The notes: generated from the letters alone by a model not told the origin. Numbered from the stretch's first letter, positions 1 to 10,487 are shown. The stretch: 64,000 nucleotides of DNA from Albidovulum sp. (GCA_028823855.1 JAPPFL010000079.1:20925-84924); one strand, 5' to 3'. Numbers and translations: made by a program.

Positions 1-709
1 GGCGGCGACCGCGGTGCGATGGCGCCTGTGCGGGTTCCGAGCCTTGAGGAAGAGGACGCGAAGCGGCTGCTGCGCCGTCGGGAACGTCCGGTGAAGGAGC
101 GAACTCGGATCGCGAATACGATTGGCGGACTGCTTCGGCTGCACGGCATTTCGGGCCAGGCGCCGCGGAAGCCGGGGTTCAGGGAGCGCGTCGACGCATT
201 GAACACGGGGCGCGGCATGCCGCTGCCGCCGGAGATTCGCGCCGAGATCCCGGGCCTCGCTGATCGCCTCGGACGACTTGGCGGCCGCGGTCCCGAAGCA
301 TGCTCGTTGCGCGGCGGCGCTGGTCGCGCTGCGCGGCATAGGCGACAACGACGCGCTGCTTCCGGGTGGCGAGCTCTTCTACCGGGATTTCCGCAATCGC
401 AGGGAACTGGCGAGCATGGCGGGCCTTGTTCCGGCGCCCTGGGCGAGCGGCGGCATCGATCGCGACCAGGGGACCGGCAAGGCCGGCAATTCGATGCTGC
501 GCAAGCATCTGATCCAGATGGCCTGGCGCTGGCTGTTTCACCAGCCGGGCAGCGCACTCTCCCGGCGGTACGGGAACTGCGTGAGCGCCCGCGACGGTCG
601 CTCGCGGAAACGGGCGATTGTCGCCCTGGCTCGCAAGCTTCTGGTGGCGCCGTGGCGCTGCGCCACCACCGGACTGGTGCCCGAGGGCGCCGTTTTCTCA
701 AAAGCCTGA
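1..709 (+). pseudogene. IS110-family transposase remnant, frameshifted
   Basis: The reading frame is already open at the window edge and reads through a segment typical of IS110 transposases (an EEEDAKRL-like linker followed by ERTRIANTIGGLLRLHGI). Near position 280-300 the coding frame shifts. The C-terminal transposase_20-type region then continues to 709, with the recognisable stretches LASMAGLVPAPWASGG and MLRKHLIQMAWRWL. The 5' part, which would carry the DEDD catalytic residues, lies outside the window or is lost. No intact version exists here, so this is a dead IS copy. Family call is confident; exact borders are not. Confidence 0.75.
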
Positions 710-1100
710 GCCGGGGAGGACGGGAGACATAGGGACACCCGGGCGGCCCGAAGGGGTTTGCCGGGGGAATCGGGCAAGGCGCGCGGCCGGCCCATGGGCG
801 GGTCAACCGAACCGGACAAGAGTTGAGTTCGCGCGTTGATCGTGCGCTGAAGACCCCGCGACGTTCTGCTCGCAGCATCTCCGGCGCGGCACCGAAGCCG
901 CCCCTGCATCGAGCAGGAGCTCTATTATCGCCGCCACGCCGTCGTCGTGCGTTGAAGAGCTCACGCCGAGGCGGTGGAAGGATTTGATTGCCGGCGATCC
1001 GATGAAGTCGGACCTCGGAACCGGAGTCGAATGCCGCGCGTCCGATCTGCCGGACGCAAGCTGAATCCAGCAAAATCCGGACAAAACGCTACGTCCCAGT
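710..1100. other. Intergenic, no gene recognised
   Basis: About 390 bases lie between two transposase remnants. I see no convincing coding frame, RNA gene or inverted repeat that could be assigned as an IS end. Confidence 0.4.
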
Positions 1101-1664
1101 TTAGCCGCCTACGCGACACCGGCAAGCTCGTCGCCGCCTCTCCGCCCATCCGATCCATTCGTCGCGGCAGGTCAGAGCGCCGAGGGCCTTGAACACCAGG
1201 CAGCCGAGGCGTCGGCGACGAAGTATCTCATGTATTGACCGATCGGCGAGTTGTAGCGAAGATAGTGGCGGCGGTCGACCAGCTCGGTCCATTCCGCCGC
1301 CGCCTTGTCGAAAGCCGGCTCCAGGGAGATCGACTCCAGATCCCTCAGGTCGCAGGCGTTCGCCGGACCCGGGTCCGAGCGCGGCATGCGCAGCCCGCTT
1401 CCGGGGGCCGCCGCGCTTGTGCTTCGCCGGAAGCTCCGGGATTCCGAGCGCCTCCAGCTTCTCCAGCGCCCGCAGGGCCAGCTGCTCGCGGTAGCCTCCG
1501 CCCCGCGTGCGCCAGTCCAAGTGCTGGCGGATCGTGGGCGCCAGCTCCCGGCGGCTGTTCTTCGGCAGCAGCTCGACGGCTTCCTGGATCCGGGCGATCG
1601 TTCGGCGGGCCGGCCTCTTGCCGAAGAACGTAGTTGACTTGAGGACTTCGATGCGCGGATCCAT
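1101..1664 (-). pseudogene. DUF4338 (DruA-like) protein, double-frameshifted
   Basis: The frame starts at an ATG at 1664 preceded by GGGAGAA and opens with MDPRIEVLKSTTFFGKR, the typical N-terminus of the DUF4338 family, which databases often name DruA after the Druantia defence system. A good match continues to about residue 80. The conserved YLRYNSPIGQYMRYFVAD segment is found only in another minus-strand frame (about 1172-1400). The downstream ALTCRDEWIGW segment is back in the first frame, so at least two compensating indels are needed. The C-terminal part of the family is missing. Stand-alone members like this commonly occur with transposable elements, so a mobile-element remnant is more likely than an active defence gene. 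Confidence 0.6.
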
Positions 1665-1860
1665 AGCGATTCTCCCGAGCGCGGACCGGCTCGACCTGTC
1701 ATGCCCGATTCGCGCTCCTGAGTTAACCCCCTTCCGCGCCGATCCGCCCATCCGGAAAAGCATTCCGATCAACGGGTTGCCGGGAGAAAATAATCCGCGC
1801 TCGATCGCCTGAGACTAAAGAAATGCCAATGGGCGGCAGACACCCGAGGATCAAAAGACT

Positions 1861-1885
1861 AAAGGAGGTGGCGATGCGCGCCTAA
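1861..1885 (+). promoter_or_regulatory. Strong Shine-Dalgarno with a three-codon ORF upstream of the EamA gene
   Basis: AAAGGAGGTG at 1861-1870 is close to a perfect ribosome-binding site and sits 3 bases before ATG CGC GCC TAA (1874-1885). The transporter start follows 22 bases later with its own weaker GGAG (1896-1899). Either this is a leader micro-ORF coupled to translation of the transporter or a relic of a deleted gene. Confidence 0.3.
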
Positions 1886-1907
1886 ATGCCAACTCGGAGT
1901 CTCAGGA

Positions 1908-2765
1908 ATGTCCATTACCGGTCTTGCCCTCGTTCTCTCGGCTGCATTTTGTCACGCAGCATGGAATTTCATTGTCAAGCGCATCAATGGCGGACCGGAG
2001 CTAATATGGCTTTTTTCGATGCTGTCGGTTCTGATCTATTTGCCTGTCGCAGTCTGGATCGTCGCCATAGAAAAACCCGTTTTTGGGATATGGCATTTCG
2101 TATTCATCGTTGGTAGCGCGATGCTTCATCTCGGCTATCTCCTGTTGCTGCAAACCGGCTATCGCAATGGCGATCTTTCGCTTGTCTATCCGATCGCCCG
2201 CGCGACAGGTCCGCTGCTATCGACATCCTTTGCGGTGTTCTTTCTCGACGAGATCATTTCAATTCAGATGGCAGCAGGCGCAGGGATCATTGTCTTCGGA
2301 GTCCTGGCGCTCACGGGCGGTATTACGGCAGGGGCAAAGCGCCCGTCCGCCTCTTTGCTTTTTGGTCTGGGCGTAGGAACGCTGATAGGAAGCTACACGG
2401 TGTGGGATGCATATGCCGTATCAACATTGCTGGTGTCGCCAATCTTGCTCGATTATGTTTGCAGCGTAGGACGCGCAGTTATCCTCACGCCCGTTGCCAA
2501 CCGAAAACGCAAGCTTATTCGCCAACATTGGCGGAAACACAAAGCGGGAGTTATCGCGATCGCCGTCTTCAACCCGCTTGCGTACATTCTTGTTCTTTAT
2601 GCACTCACGTTCACGCCTGTCGCTTACGTTGCGCCGATGCGTGAGATCAGCGTACTTCTGACTGTATTGGCTGGAAGCCTGCTTCTCAACGAAGGTCGGC
2701 TAAGGCAGCGTATAGGATGGTCGGTTTTCATTCTTAGCGGCATGATCTTACTCGCGACCGGTTAG
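1908..2765 (+). CDS. EamA/DMT-superfamily transporter
   Basis: This 285-residue, very hydrophobic protein is an inner-membrane drug/metabolite transporter with the usual two EamA repeats and about ten membrane segments. The N-terminal half contains AAFCHAAWNFIVKR and the YPIARATGPLLSTSFAVFFLDE stretch that closes repeat 1. The C-terminal half contains the matching TFTPVAYVAPMREISVLLTVLAGSLLLNEG. The ATG at 1908 has GGAG seven bases upstream. Length fits the family (about 280-300). The gene stands alone between transposon remnants and decayed sequence. Members export amino acids, nucleosides or toxic metabolites; the substrate cannot be told from sequence. Confidence 0.88.
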   Translation: MSITGLALVLSAAFCHAAWNFIVKRINGGPELIWLFSMLSVLIYLPVAVWIVAIEKPVFGIWHFVFIVGSAMLHLGYLLLLQTGYRNGDLSLVYPIARATGPLLSTSFAVFFLDEIISIQMAAGAGIIVFGVLALTGGITAGAKRPSASLLFGLGVGTLIGSYTVWDAYAVSTLLVSPILLDYVCSVGRAVILTPVANRKRKLIRQHWRKHKAGVIAIAVFNPLAYILVLYALTFTPVAYVAPMREISVLLTVLAGSLLLNEGRLRQRIGWSVFILSGMILLATG

Positions 2766-3887
2766 AGCCAATGCTGATCCGACCTGCGCAGCGAAACAAA
2801 TGAACTATGATTATCGGACTCAAATGCCGGTTAACTTAGCTAGCCTGCAAGGCCTTGTCGTTCACATACGATCCATTGGCATATGCCCGATTCATGCCGT
2901 CAATCTTTCACTCGCGGCGGCAAAACGAAGCCCGCCGACTTCGCAGCCAACTAACCGCGGCGCAACGCCTTGATTCTCCGCCAGTTTCGCGCAAGTTTCC
3001 GGTTCGCCGTCGCATTCATCGACAGCCCGGCAACGCAGGTTGCTGCCAACGCCGCCATGACGGCCGCCGACTTTTCCTCGAGGGAGCCCCCGCGGGCCGG
3101 TCGTAGTCGCGGTCTGCAATCGTCAGGGCGTCTGTTTTCGCGCAGCCGGAAGCCTGGACGAGTTCAAGTCCTACTTCCGGAACATGGCTACCCGATTCCG
3201 GCAAGTCATTTCGTCAAACTCCTTCTGCCAAGAGCTCAAAGCGCGATTCCAGAGAGATCCGCCCTGCCGGAACGCCGCGGCAAACCGGTCGCACAGCACG
3301 GGAGGCGGCGCGCGGCGCGGCGGGTTCGCCTTCGACGAACTGCCAATGCCGCTTCCGGTATTCGGCGATGGCGGTCGAGCGCGATATTTCCGTTAACGAG
3401 AAGCAGAATCAGCAACGCCAGCACGACGTCGCGGGCTTCGGCGGTCGAGCCGCCGCCAGCGGAGCAGCGTCTGCCAACTTTTTGGGAAAAGATGTCAACC
3501 CCTTTTAGAAAAAATTCCCTTTCTCGTTTTGCCCCGGAAAATCAGCGCGTTGCGCAGGACGGAAAATTTTTGGATGAAGCGCTGCCGATAACCGAATGCC
3601 TTTGGCGCGATAGGCGGCGCGTCGATCTGGATTCCGCATCTATCGCTGGCAGCGACCATTGATCTATTCGGATATGAATTCGGTGGAGCAAACTTGTCGT
3701 AGTGCCCTGCTCATGGAAAGTTTTCCGAGAAATCAAATCCGGTCCGTCCGGCGCAAATGGCGGGAGTGCGACTTGGCGTTTTCATTTCTGGGCTTGGAAT
3801 TCCGGGTTGCCGGTAGGAATGTCCCTGGGTTATCCGTAATTTTAAAGAAATTTTTTCAGGACTTTGGCGGGAACAGGTGAGAAATTG
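2766..3887. other. Decayed intergenic region, no gene recognised
   Basis: About 1.1 kb with several long but unconvincing frames on both strands. None carries a family signature that I recognise, and the frames look like chance openings in GC-rich decayed sequence. The last 200 bases are AT-richer and probably hold the promoter for the methionine salvage pair. Confidence 0.4.
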
Positions 3888-5186
3888 ATGGGCGCCACGA
3901 AGCTTTATACGCCGCCAGGATACAGGATCCTTGACGTGGAGGGCCTGCGAGGCCTTGTCTCAAGCCTTTCGCTTCGCAGCCAACTGGGCGGAGACCCGGA
4001 AAGTTGGGACATCGTGGAAGTTGGGGACGGAAATCTCAATCTCGTCTTCCTGGTAAAGGGCCCAAACAGCGGGTTCGCGGCAAAGCAGGCTCTTCCCTAT
4101 GTCCGGCTGGTAGGAGATAGCTGGCCGTTGCCGCTTTCACGTTCCCATTACGAGCACGCCGCGCTGTCGCGCCAGGCAGAGCATGCGCCTGGCCTGGTTC
4201 CGGCCATTTACCACTACGATGAAACCTTGGCGCTGATCGTCATGGAACTCCTCGATGCGCATGTCATCATGCGTCATGGCATGATCGCCGGAATCGTCTA
4301 TCCGGAATTCGCCGACGACATTTCCACCTTTTTGGCGGCAACGCTATTTAACACTTCGACGCTCGCAATGCCTGCGGAAGACTTCAAGGGACTGATCGAG
4401 GAATTTGCCGGAAACACAGCCCTTTGCAAGATCACTGAGGATCTAATTTTCACCGAACCCTACATGGTGGCCGGGAACAACCGTTGGACCAGCCCCTGGC
4501 TGGATGGATTCGCGGAGATGATTCGGGAGGACGCCGACCTCAAATGCGCGATCTCCCGGCTGAAACTGAAATTCATGGGATCTCCTGAAGCGATGATCCA
4601 CGGAGATCTTCATACCGGTTCCGTGATGCTCACTCCCGAGGATACCCGGTTCATCGACCCGGAGTTCGCGTTCATGGGGCCGATGGGCTTTGACATCGGC
4701 GCAATTGTCGCGAATCTTCTTCTCAACTATTTCAGCCAGATCGGGCATGAAGAGACGGCGGGTGCCCGCGACGGGTACCGGACTTGGATTTTGGAAACGG
4801 TCGAGGCTGTCTGGACTCTGTTCCGCTGCAAGTTCCTTGATCGGTGGGAAGCATGCGAGAGCGGAGACGGATATCCCGCCGCGCTGTTCGGGGACCCGTT
4901 CGGCAGCGCGGCCCTTGCCAGGGAACGCGGGGCCTTCCTCGACCGGCTGTTTCAGGACACGCTCGGTTTTGCAGCTGCCAAGATGATTCGCCGGATTCTC
5001 GGCATAGCGCACAACATAGATCTGGAATGCATTGAGGATGCCGAAATCCGCGCTACCGCCGAGGCGCGCTCTCTCATGCTAGCCCGCGATCTCATGGTGA
5101 ACACGGAGTGTTACCGCGACATTCAGGCCGTCTCCGCCGCCGCCCGGCGGATCAACGGGCTGGCACCGGCGCTCAGAAGGCCCTGA
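3888..5186 (+). CDS. mtnK: S-methyl-5-thioribose kinase
   Basis: Phosphorylates 5-methylthioribose with ATP to 5-methylthioribose 1-phosphate in the methionine salvage pathway. About 432 residues, within the range for MtnK. The kinase fold (choline kinase/APH type) shows an N-terminal [13 protein letters not shown] nucleotide loop, a Brenner motif with catalytic Asp in [11 protein letters not shown], and the metal-binding [18 protein letters not shown] chose the ATG at 3888, with AGGTGAG upstream, over an in-frame TTG 24 bases earlier. The isomerase gene mtnA follows after 13 bases, so the two form an operon of consecutive steps. It appears intact. Confidence 0.95.
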   Translation: MGATKLYTPPGYRILDVEGLRGLVSSLSLRSQLGGDPESWDIVEVGDGNLNLVFLVKGPNSGFAAKQALPYVRLVGDSWPLPLSRSHYEHAALSRQAEHAPGLVPAIYHYDETLALIVMELLDAHVIMRHGMIAGIVYPEFADDISTFLAATLFNTSTLAMPAEDFKGLIEEFAGNTALCKITEDLIFTEPYMVAGNNRWTSPWLDGFAEMIREDADLKCAISRLKLKFMGSPEAMIHGDLHTGSVMLTPEDTRFIDPEFAFMGPMGFDIGAIVANLLLNYFSQIGHEETAGARDGYRTWILETVEAVWTLFRCKFLDRWEACESGDGYPAALFGDPFGSAALARERGAFLDRLFQDTLGFAAAKMIRRILGIAHNIDLECIEDAEIRATAEARSLMLARDLMVNTECYRDIQAVSAAARRINGLAPALRRP

Positions 5187-5199
5187 AGGAGTTCGACGC

Positions 5200-6315
5200 A
5201 TGAAAATCGACGGAAATTCGACCCGTACGATCTGGGTTGCCGACGACGGCCGGACAGTCGACGTGATCGACCAGACCAAGCTGCCATTTGCCTTCGAGAT
5301 CTTGAAGCTCAACGATGTCGAAGAGGCCGCGGCCGCAATCGAGCGAATGGTCGTGCGCGGCGCGCCTCTAATCGGAGCGACGGCCGCTTTCGGCGTGGCG
5401 CTCGCCATGGCGGACGACTCCTCTTCCGAAAACCTTGCCGCCTCCTGCGATCGTCTGATCGGGACCCGCCCCACCGCCGTGAATCTCCGCTGGGCCATCT
5501 CCGAGATGATGTCGTGCCTGGAGCGCCTGCCGGAGGCCGAGCGCAAGGATGCCGCCTACCGGAGGGCGGCAGAGATCTGCGACGAAGATGTAGAGATAAA
5601 CGCTTCGATCGGACGCAACGGCCTGGGTCTGATCCAGCAAATCGCGGCGCGGAAGCCACCAGGAGAGCCTGTCAACATACTTACTCACTGCAATGCGGGA
5701 TGGCTCGCCGCCGTCGACTGGGGAACGGCCACGTCGCCGATTTACATGGCTCATGACCAGGGAACTCCGGTCCACGTGTGGGTAGATGAAACGCGCCCGC
5801 GAAACCAGGGCGCATCCCTTACCGCCTATGAATTGGGTCATGAAGGCGTGCCGCACACCGTGATTCCGGACAACACTGGCGGACATCTCATGCAGCACGG
5901 GCAGGTAGACCTGGTGATTACCGGAACCGACCGCACCACTGCCACGGGCGATGTCTGCAACAAGATTGGCACTTATCTGAAGGCCCTTGCCGCCCGCGAC
6001 AACGATGTGCCCTTCTACGTCGCGCTTCCTTCTCCGACCATCGACTTCACTCTGTCCAATGGCGTAGAGGAAATCCCGATTGAGCAACGATCCGGCGACG
6101 AGGTCTCCAAGATGACCGGCGTGTCGGAGGACGGAACGGTCCGGACCGTCGATATCGTTTCCAGAGGATCGCCGGTCGCAAACTACGCATTCGACGTTAC
6201 ACCGGCGCGCCTCGTCACGGGCCTCATTACCGAGGCTGGGATTTGCGAAGCATCGCGCGACGGAATTGCGGAGCTGTTTCCCGACCGCGCTGCGCCAGCT
6301 GGCCGTCGGAAGTAG
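5200..6315 (+). CDS. mtnA: S-methyl-5-thioribose-1-phosphate isomerase
   Basis: Converts 5-methylthioribose 1-phosphate to 5-methylthioribulose 1-phosphate, the step after MtnK. The 371-residue protein has the eIF2B-alpha-like isomerase fold. [19 protein letters not shown] lies near residue 50. The catalytic Cys is in THCNAGWLA (about 166-174), and the catalytic Asp is in [20 protein letters not shown]. Full length for the family. AAGGAG sits just upstream of the ATG, 13 bases after mtnK. The later genes of the pathway (mtnB, mtnC, mtnD) and MTA phosphorylase are not in this window, so they must lie elsewhere or be absent. Confidence 0.95.
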   Translation: MKIDGNSTRTIWVADDGRTVDVIDQTKLPFAFEILKLNDVEEAAAAIERMVVRGAPLIGATAAFGVALAMADDSSSENLAASCDRLIGTRPTAVNLRWAISEMMSCLERLPEAERKDAAYRRAAEICDEDVEINASIGRNGLGLIQQIAARKPPGEPVNILTHCNAGWLAAVDWGTATSPIYMAHDQGTPVHVWVDETRPRNQGASLTAYELGHEGVPHTVIPDNTGGHLMQHGQVDLVITGTDRTTATGDVCNKIGTYLKALAARDNDVPFYVALPSPTIDFTLSNGVEEIPIEQRSGDEVSKMTGVSEDGTVRTVDIVSRGSPVANYAFDVTPARLVTGLITEAGICEASRDGIAELFPDRAAPAGRRK

Positions 6316-7062
6316 CTAGCCGGCCGCGAGAACATGCGTACATATGGCGGTTCCGGCATGCATGTCCTCTTGCGCATACTTGCGCATGCTGTAGTGCGGC
6401 CGGAGTCTTCCAAGGAATTTCCGGTTGTCGTGAGCAGGCCGCCGCCGAACCCACTCGTTCGGCTGCGCATGGCGCGCGCGCCGAAACGGTCTCGCCAGCT
6501 GCAATCCGGAAATTCGATTGCCGCCCATTGCTTGCGGCGAGCAATTGCGCAAGCAAAATTCGGCAGAATTGAAACCGCGATCCGGTAAATTGTTCGACGG
6601 ACTTCTGGCGGCCGATCGAAGGCGCGATCGCCCGCGCTTTTCCGATGGGCCGTGCCGATGTGCCGGCTTGCCTCCGCCCGGTTTTCGCGTGGCTCGAACG
6701 CTACCGCCCGTTGACGGCGCCGGCGCCATTTCACATTCGTCGCTCATGCCTGCAGCGCATTGTCGCCGGCTGAGGACGCGCTGGAACCGCCGACGATTCC
6801 GCCTTCTCCTACGCAACGGCTCAAACCGGGTGCGAGCGGCGGCGCCAGGTTGCCGGAGTGTCTTCTGGGCCGTTCCAAATTTTCCTTCCGAATGCGCCGG
6901 CCATTCGGGCCGATAAACGCGAGCGCGTGAAATGATCGTGCGGCGATCTTTGTATTTGACGCGCTGTAAGGCTATTCCCCGAACGCCGTGTCTGGCAGAG
7001 GAATACTTTGGTCGCCAAGTCTTCCTCAAAAATTCATTCTGGCGAAGAGAGGAGTTTTGGTC
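6316..7062. other. Intergenic, no gene recognised
   Basis: About 750 bases with overlapping chance frames on both strands but no identifiable protein. Just before 7063 there is a GAGAGGAG ribosome-binding site for the next gene. Confidence 0.4.
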
Positions 7063-8379
7063 ATGACGGTTGCATACAGAGGCTGGGTGCCGGCGGACTG
7101 CGAGCGCCTTGTTCAGGACATCGCCGTTCGAACGGAAGGACAAGGCTCTGGACAAGTTTTGGAGCGCATCGAGACGTTGGCGGAAATAAATCGCCAAATC
7201 CACGAGCGGGACTGTTTCAATCTGAATCCGGCGACCAACGTGATGAATCCTAGAGCCGAGGCGATTTTGTCATCCGGCATTGGGTCGCGCCCGTCGCTGG
7301 GCTATCCCGGCGACAAGTACGAAATGGGACTGGAGGCAATAGAAGAGATCGAGGTTATCTGCTGCCAACTATGCGCCGAAGTATTCGACGCCGCGTTTGC
7401 AGAAATTCGCGTGCCTTCCGGCGCTATCGCCAACCTCTACGGATTCATGGCCACGTGCCGCCCGGGCGATACAATCGTCGTGCCGCCCGCCAGTGTCGGC
7501 GGGCACGTTACCCACCACATGGCAGGATGCGCGGGGCTATACGGATTAAATGTCGTCGAGGCTCCCGCCATGGCGGGCGGGTATACGGTTGATCTTGACG
7601 GATTGGCTTCCATTGCGAGAGCCCGGCGGCCAAAACTCGTAACCGTCGGCGGAAGCTTGAACCTCTTCGAGCATCCCGTGGCCGATGTTCGGGCTATCGC
7701 GGACGAGGTAGGCGCCAAGGTCATGTTCGATGCGGCTCATCAGTGCGGGATCATCGCCGGCCGCGCGTGGTCCAACCCTCTAAAGACCGGCGCGCATTTT
7801 ATGACAATGAGCACGTACAAGAGCCTCGGAGGGCCGGCGGGCGGCCTGATCGTTTCGGATGATGCCGAAATCGCGGAGAGGCTGGACGCTATCGCGTTTC
7901 CCGGGATGACGGCTAATTTCGATGCTTCCAAATCGGCGGCGCTTGCAGTGACTATGCTCGACTGGCGTGAACACGGGCGTTCTTACGCTTCGGAAATGAT
8001 CCGCACCAGCCAGGCTCTGGCGGCCGCTCTCGATGCTGCGGGCGTCGAGGTGTTTGCAGGCAAAGACGGATTCACAAACTCGCACCAGTTTGCGGTAATA
8101 GCGGCGCCATTCGGCGGCGGCCAGGCGGCGTCGAAGACCTTGAGAAGGGCCGGGTTTCTTGCCTGCGGCATCGGACTTCCGATCGACGAACTGGCGGGCG
8201 ACTTGAACGGGCTGCGGATCGGCACGCCAGAACTTGTTCGTTGGGGCGTTACCGCCGAAAATTCGGAACGCATGGCGGATCTTATCGCCGAGGCCTTGCG
8301 GCGAAACGATCCGGAGGCGCTGGCTCCGGCAGTCGGATCCTGGCGACAAGGCTTCGACACCATTCATTTCATCAACTGA
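7063..8379 (+). CDS. Serine hydroxymethyltransferase-like PLP enzyme
   Basis: A 438-residue fold-type I PLP enzyme of the SHMT family. YPGDKYEMGLEAIEEIE corresponds to the SHMT YPGKRYYGG region. GGHVTHH corresponds to the substrate-binding GGHLTHG. FDAAHQCGIIAG carries the PLP-ring Asp, and STYKSLGGPAGG carries the Schiff-base Lys (SHMT: HKTLRGPRGG). It is clearly divergent from housekeeping GlyA, whose motifs are much tighter, so it may act on another beta-hydroxy amino acid (aldolase, transaldolase or alpha-methylserine-type transferase). The ATG at 7063 is chosen for its GAGAGGAG site; a longer GTG start at 6988 lacks one. It stands alone between decayed stretches. Confidence 0.85.
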   Translation: MTVAYRGWVPADCERLVQDIAVRTEGQGSGQVLERIETLAEINRQIHERDCFNLNPATNVMNPRAEAILSSGIGSRPSLGYPGDKYEMGLEAIEEIEVICCQLCAEVFDAAFAEIRVPSGAIANLYGFMATCRPGDTIVVPPASVGGHVTHHMAGCAGLYGLNVVEAPAMAGGYTVDLDGLASIARARRPKLVTVGGSLNLFEHPVADVRAIADEVGAKVMFDAAHQCGIIAGRAWSNPLKTGAHFMTMSTYKSLGGPAGGLIVSDDAEIAERLDAIAFPGMTANFDASKSAALAVTMLDWREHGRSYASEMIRTSQALAAALDAAGVEVFAGKDGFTNSHQFAVIAAPFGGGQAASKTLRRAGFLACGIGLPIDELAGDLNGLRIGTPELVRWGVTAENSERMADLIAEALRRNDPEALAPAVGSWRQGFDTIHFIN

Positions 8380-8927
8380 GGCGCGGCCCGAGAGGATGGG
8401 AAAGTGACCGCCTTCCCAACGGGCTCGTCGGGAGCCGTCTTGCGCGGTTGCTCGAGTTGACCGGCCAGTCCATGCTTAGGTCGCGATTTTCTTTTGCCTA
8501 CTTGACTTCGAGCGAACATCAAAACCGAATGATTGATCGTCCAAGAACCTTAAGAGTTTGAATCAAATAACATAAATGGCTAGATTTTTTCGATAATCGC
8601 GGTCGCCGATCAGTATTTGGCGCAGTCGCATTAGGTTTTGGGCACAATCAAAGGCACATTGGGATGCAATGCTGCGGCAAGACTGCGGGTTTCGTAGCGA
8701 CATCCTTCGACCCTACGCCCATTCGATCGTCTTGCCGAAGCGATGAAGGAATTCTTCACTTCAGGCGAAACTCCGACTATTGGAAGGTCAAGTAGCCGCG
8801 GCTCGATTAAACAATTGGAGCTTTTGCGCATAGCTATGCGACACGGCGATGCGTCGCGCTTCGATTGAAGAAATGTCGTCAAGCGAGGCTAAAGGCCGCA
8901 ACATGATCAATTGAACGAGGATTTGCT
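8380..8927. other. Intergenic, no gene recognised
   Basis: About 550 bases. The segment around 8500-8620 is AT-richer. A minus-strand open stretch at 8631-8882 vaguely resembles a regulator effector domain, but not enough to name it. Confidence 0.35.
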
Positions 8928-10373
8928 ATGAGTCGTCCTGAGACACGGTACACGGGTCCTGAATTTTGCGCGATGCCGGCTCGCGAGGCTGTACGCCTCC
9001 TGGTCCGAGGCGAAATCTCGCCTGACGAATTGCTCGACGCTAGCGTCGAACGGCGGAGCCAGACCGATGGCCATATCAACGCGTCGGTGATCCAATGCGA
9101 AAAGCGAGCCAGGGATTCTATCCGCTCGCTGCCGAATAGGGGAGGGAAGGCGTCTCCCGGCTGGCTGGGCGGCGTAACGGTCGGGATCAAGGATCTCATC
9201 GATGTGAATGGCGTTCCGAACACCTGCGGAAGCCCTGCGCTCGTCGACAACATCCCCGACGAGAACGACGCTCTCATCGATAGGCTCGAGGACCGCGGCG
9301 CGGTAATCGCGGGCAAGACGAACACTCCCGAGTTCGGCGCGGGAGCGAACACATTTAACGCGGTTTTCGGAGCGACGCGGAATCCTTGGAATACGTCCTC
9401 CAACGCCGGGGGCTCGTCGGGCGGGTCGGCCGCCGCCCTCGCGACCGGACAGTACTGGCTTTGCCACGGTTCGGATCTTGCTGGGTCGCTCCGGACCCCG
9501 GCATCATTTTGCGGCGTCGTGGGATTTCGGCCAACGCCCGGACGCTGCGGAGGAGGACCGTCCGATACTGCGTTTTCCTGCGAGGCCGTGGATGGGCCGA
9601 TGGCTCGCGACATTCTGGATGCGGCGCTGTTTCTCGACTCGATGTGCGGGTTCGACTCTCGCCATCCGATCAGCATTGAGGAGCCGAGAATTCCGTTCCA
9701 GGAATCGGTAGGGCAGTCGCCCGGAAACATACGAATTGCATTTTCAGAGGATTTGGGCGGATTTGCCCCCGTCGAGAAGGAAATCCGGCAAACGCTTCGG
9801 CACGCGGCGGAGACCGTCGCAGTCGACGGCGTCGAGGTCGCGGAGGATTGCCCTGAACTTCAGGATCTGAATCGAATCTATCTGGCCCTGCGAGGCATTC
9901 ACTACGGAGCCGTCGCGGATCGCCTGCCGGACAGCGCCAGAAAGCACTTCAAAAGAACGCTCCGGGAAAACGCGAAATTCGGAAGAGCCTTGACCTCCGC
10001 CGAAATCTACGACGCGATGCGCGGCAAGACCCGCATATACCATGCGATGCGAACGTTTCTGGAAGACTACGACGTATTGGCGATCCCGGTTACCGGAATC
10101 GCGCCCGGACCCGTAGAAGTCGAATACCCGCCGATCATTGACGGAGTGCCGATGAGGGACTACGTAGAATGGCTGCGATTTTCATTTCTTGCAACGACGG
10201 CCGCGCTGCCGGCCTTGTCGATGCCGTGCGGATTTACGCCGAAGGGCATGCCGGTCGGCATTCAGCTGATCGGCCCTCCGAGAGGCGAAGCAAGATTGCT
10301 GCAGGTCGCCTATGCAATTGAGCAAAGGCTAAATCTTCCCCTAGGTCCGATAGATCCGATAGTGCCGGATTGA
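8928..10373 (+). CDS. Amidase (amidase-signature family)
   Basis: A 481-residue hydrolase of the amidase-signature family that cleaves an amide to a carboxylate and ammonia. The Ser-cisSer-Lys triad is visible: Lys in VGIKDLIDVNG (about residue 85), cis-Ser in NAGGSSGGSAAALATG (about 160-175), and nucleophile Ser in GSDLAGSLRTPASFCGV. The C-terminal ALPALSMPCGFTPKGMPVGIQLIGPP is also typical. Length is right for the family. There is no GatB or GatC beside it, and the sequence is closer to catabolic amidases than to GatA, so substrate is unknown. The next gene (10805) is another amidohydrolase, which may or may not be functionally linked. Confidence 0.9.
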   Translation: MSRPETRYTGPEFCAMPAREAVRLLVRGEISPDELLDASVERRSQTDGHINASVIQCEKRARDSIRSLPNRGGKASPGWLGGVTVGIKDLIDVNGVPNTCGSPALVDNIPDENDALIDRLEDRGAVIAGKTNTPEFGAGANTFNAVFGATRNPWNTSSNAGGSSGGSAAALATGQYWLCHGSDLAGSLRTPASFCGVVGFRPTPGRCGGGPSDTAFSCEAVDGPMARDILDAALFLDSMCGFDSRHPISIEEPRIPFQESVGQSPGNIRIAFSEDLGGFAPVEKEIRQTLRHAAETVAVDGVEVAEDCPELQDLNRIYLALRGIHYGAVADRLPDSARKHFKRTLRENAKFGRALTSAEIYDAMRGKTRIYHAMRTFLEDYDVLAIPVTGIAPGPVEVEYPPIIDGVPMRDYVEWLRFSFLATTAALPALSMPCGFTPKGMPVGIQLIGPPRGEARLLQVAYAIEQRLNLPLGPIDPIVPD

Positions 10374-10470
10374 CGCCGGTTCCGGCATCGCGCCTCCTGC
10401 GCCGACAGGGACGGCTGCGCAGCGGGGTTTCGCCCATTGCCGCGGGCGATATCCGATTTGCAAACGGCAA

Positions 10471-10487
10471 GGCCGGCGTCGCCGGCC
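10471..10487 (+). terminator. GC-rich hairpin after the amidase gene
   Basis: GGCCGGCG at 10471-10478 and CGCCGGCC at 10480-10487 are perfect complements around one base, so the real loop is CGTCG. It lies 98 bases past the amidase stop. There is no T-run, so it may be an mRNA 3'-end hairpin, not a classic rho-independent terminator. The remaining intergenic sequence to 10804 holds nothing else I can name. Confidence 0.3.

Noticed and set aside
1101..1664. Druantia anti-phage system
   Set aside because: Only a broken DruA-like gene is present, with no DruB-E-like helicase genes and transposon debris next to it.
3160..3180. GAGTTCAAGTCCTAC as a tRNA T-arm
   Set aside because: No acceptor, D or anticodon stems could be folded around it.
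2970..3662. A 230-codon open stretch as a real gene
   Set aside because: No family motif, composition like decayed GC-rich DNA, and competing open stretches on the other strand.
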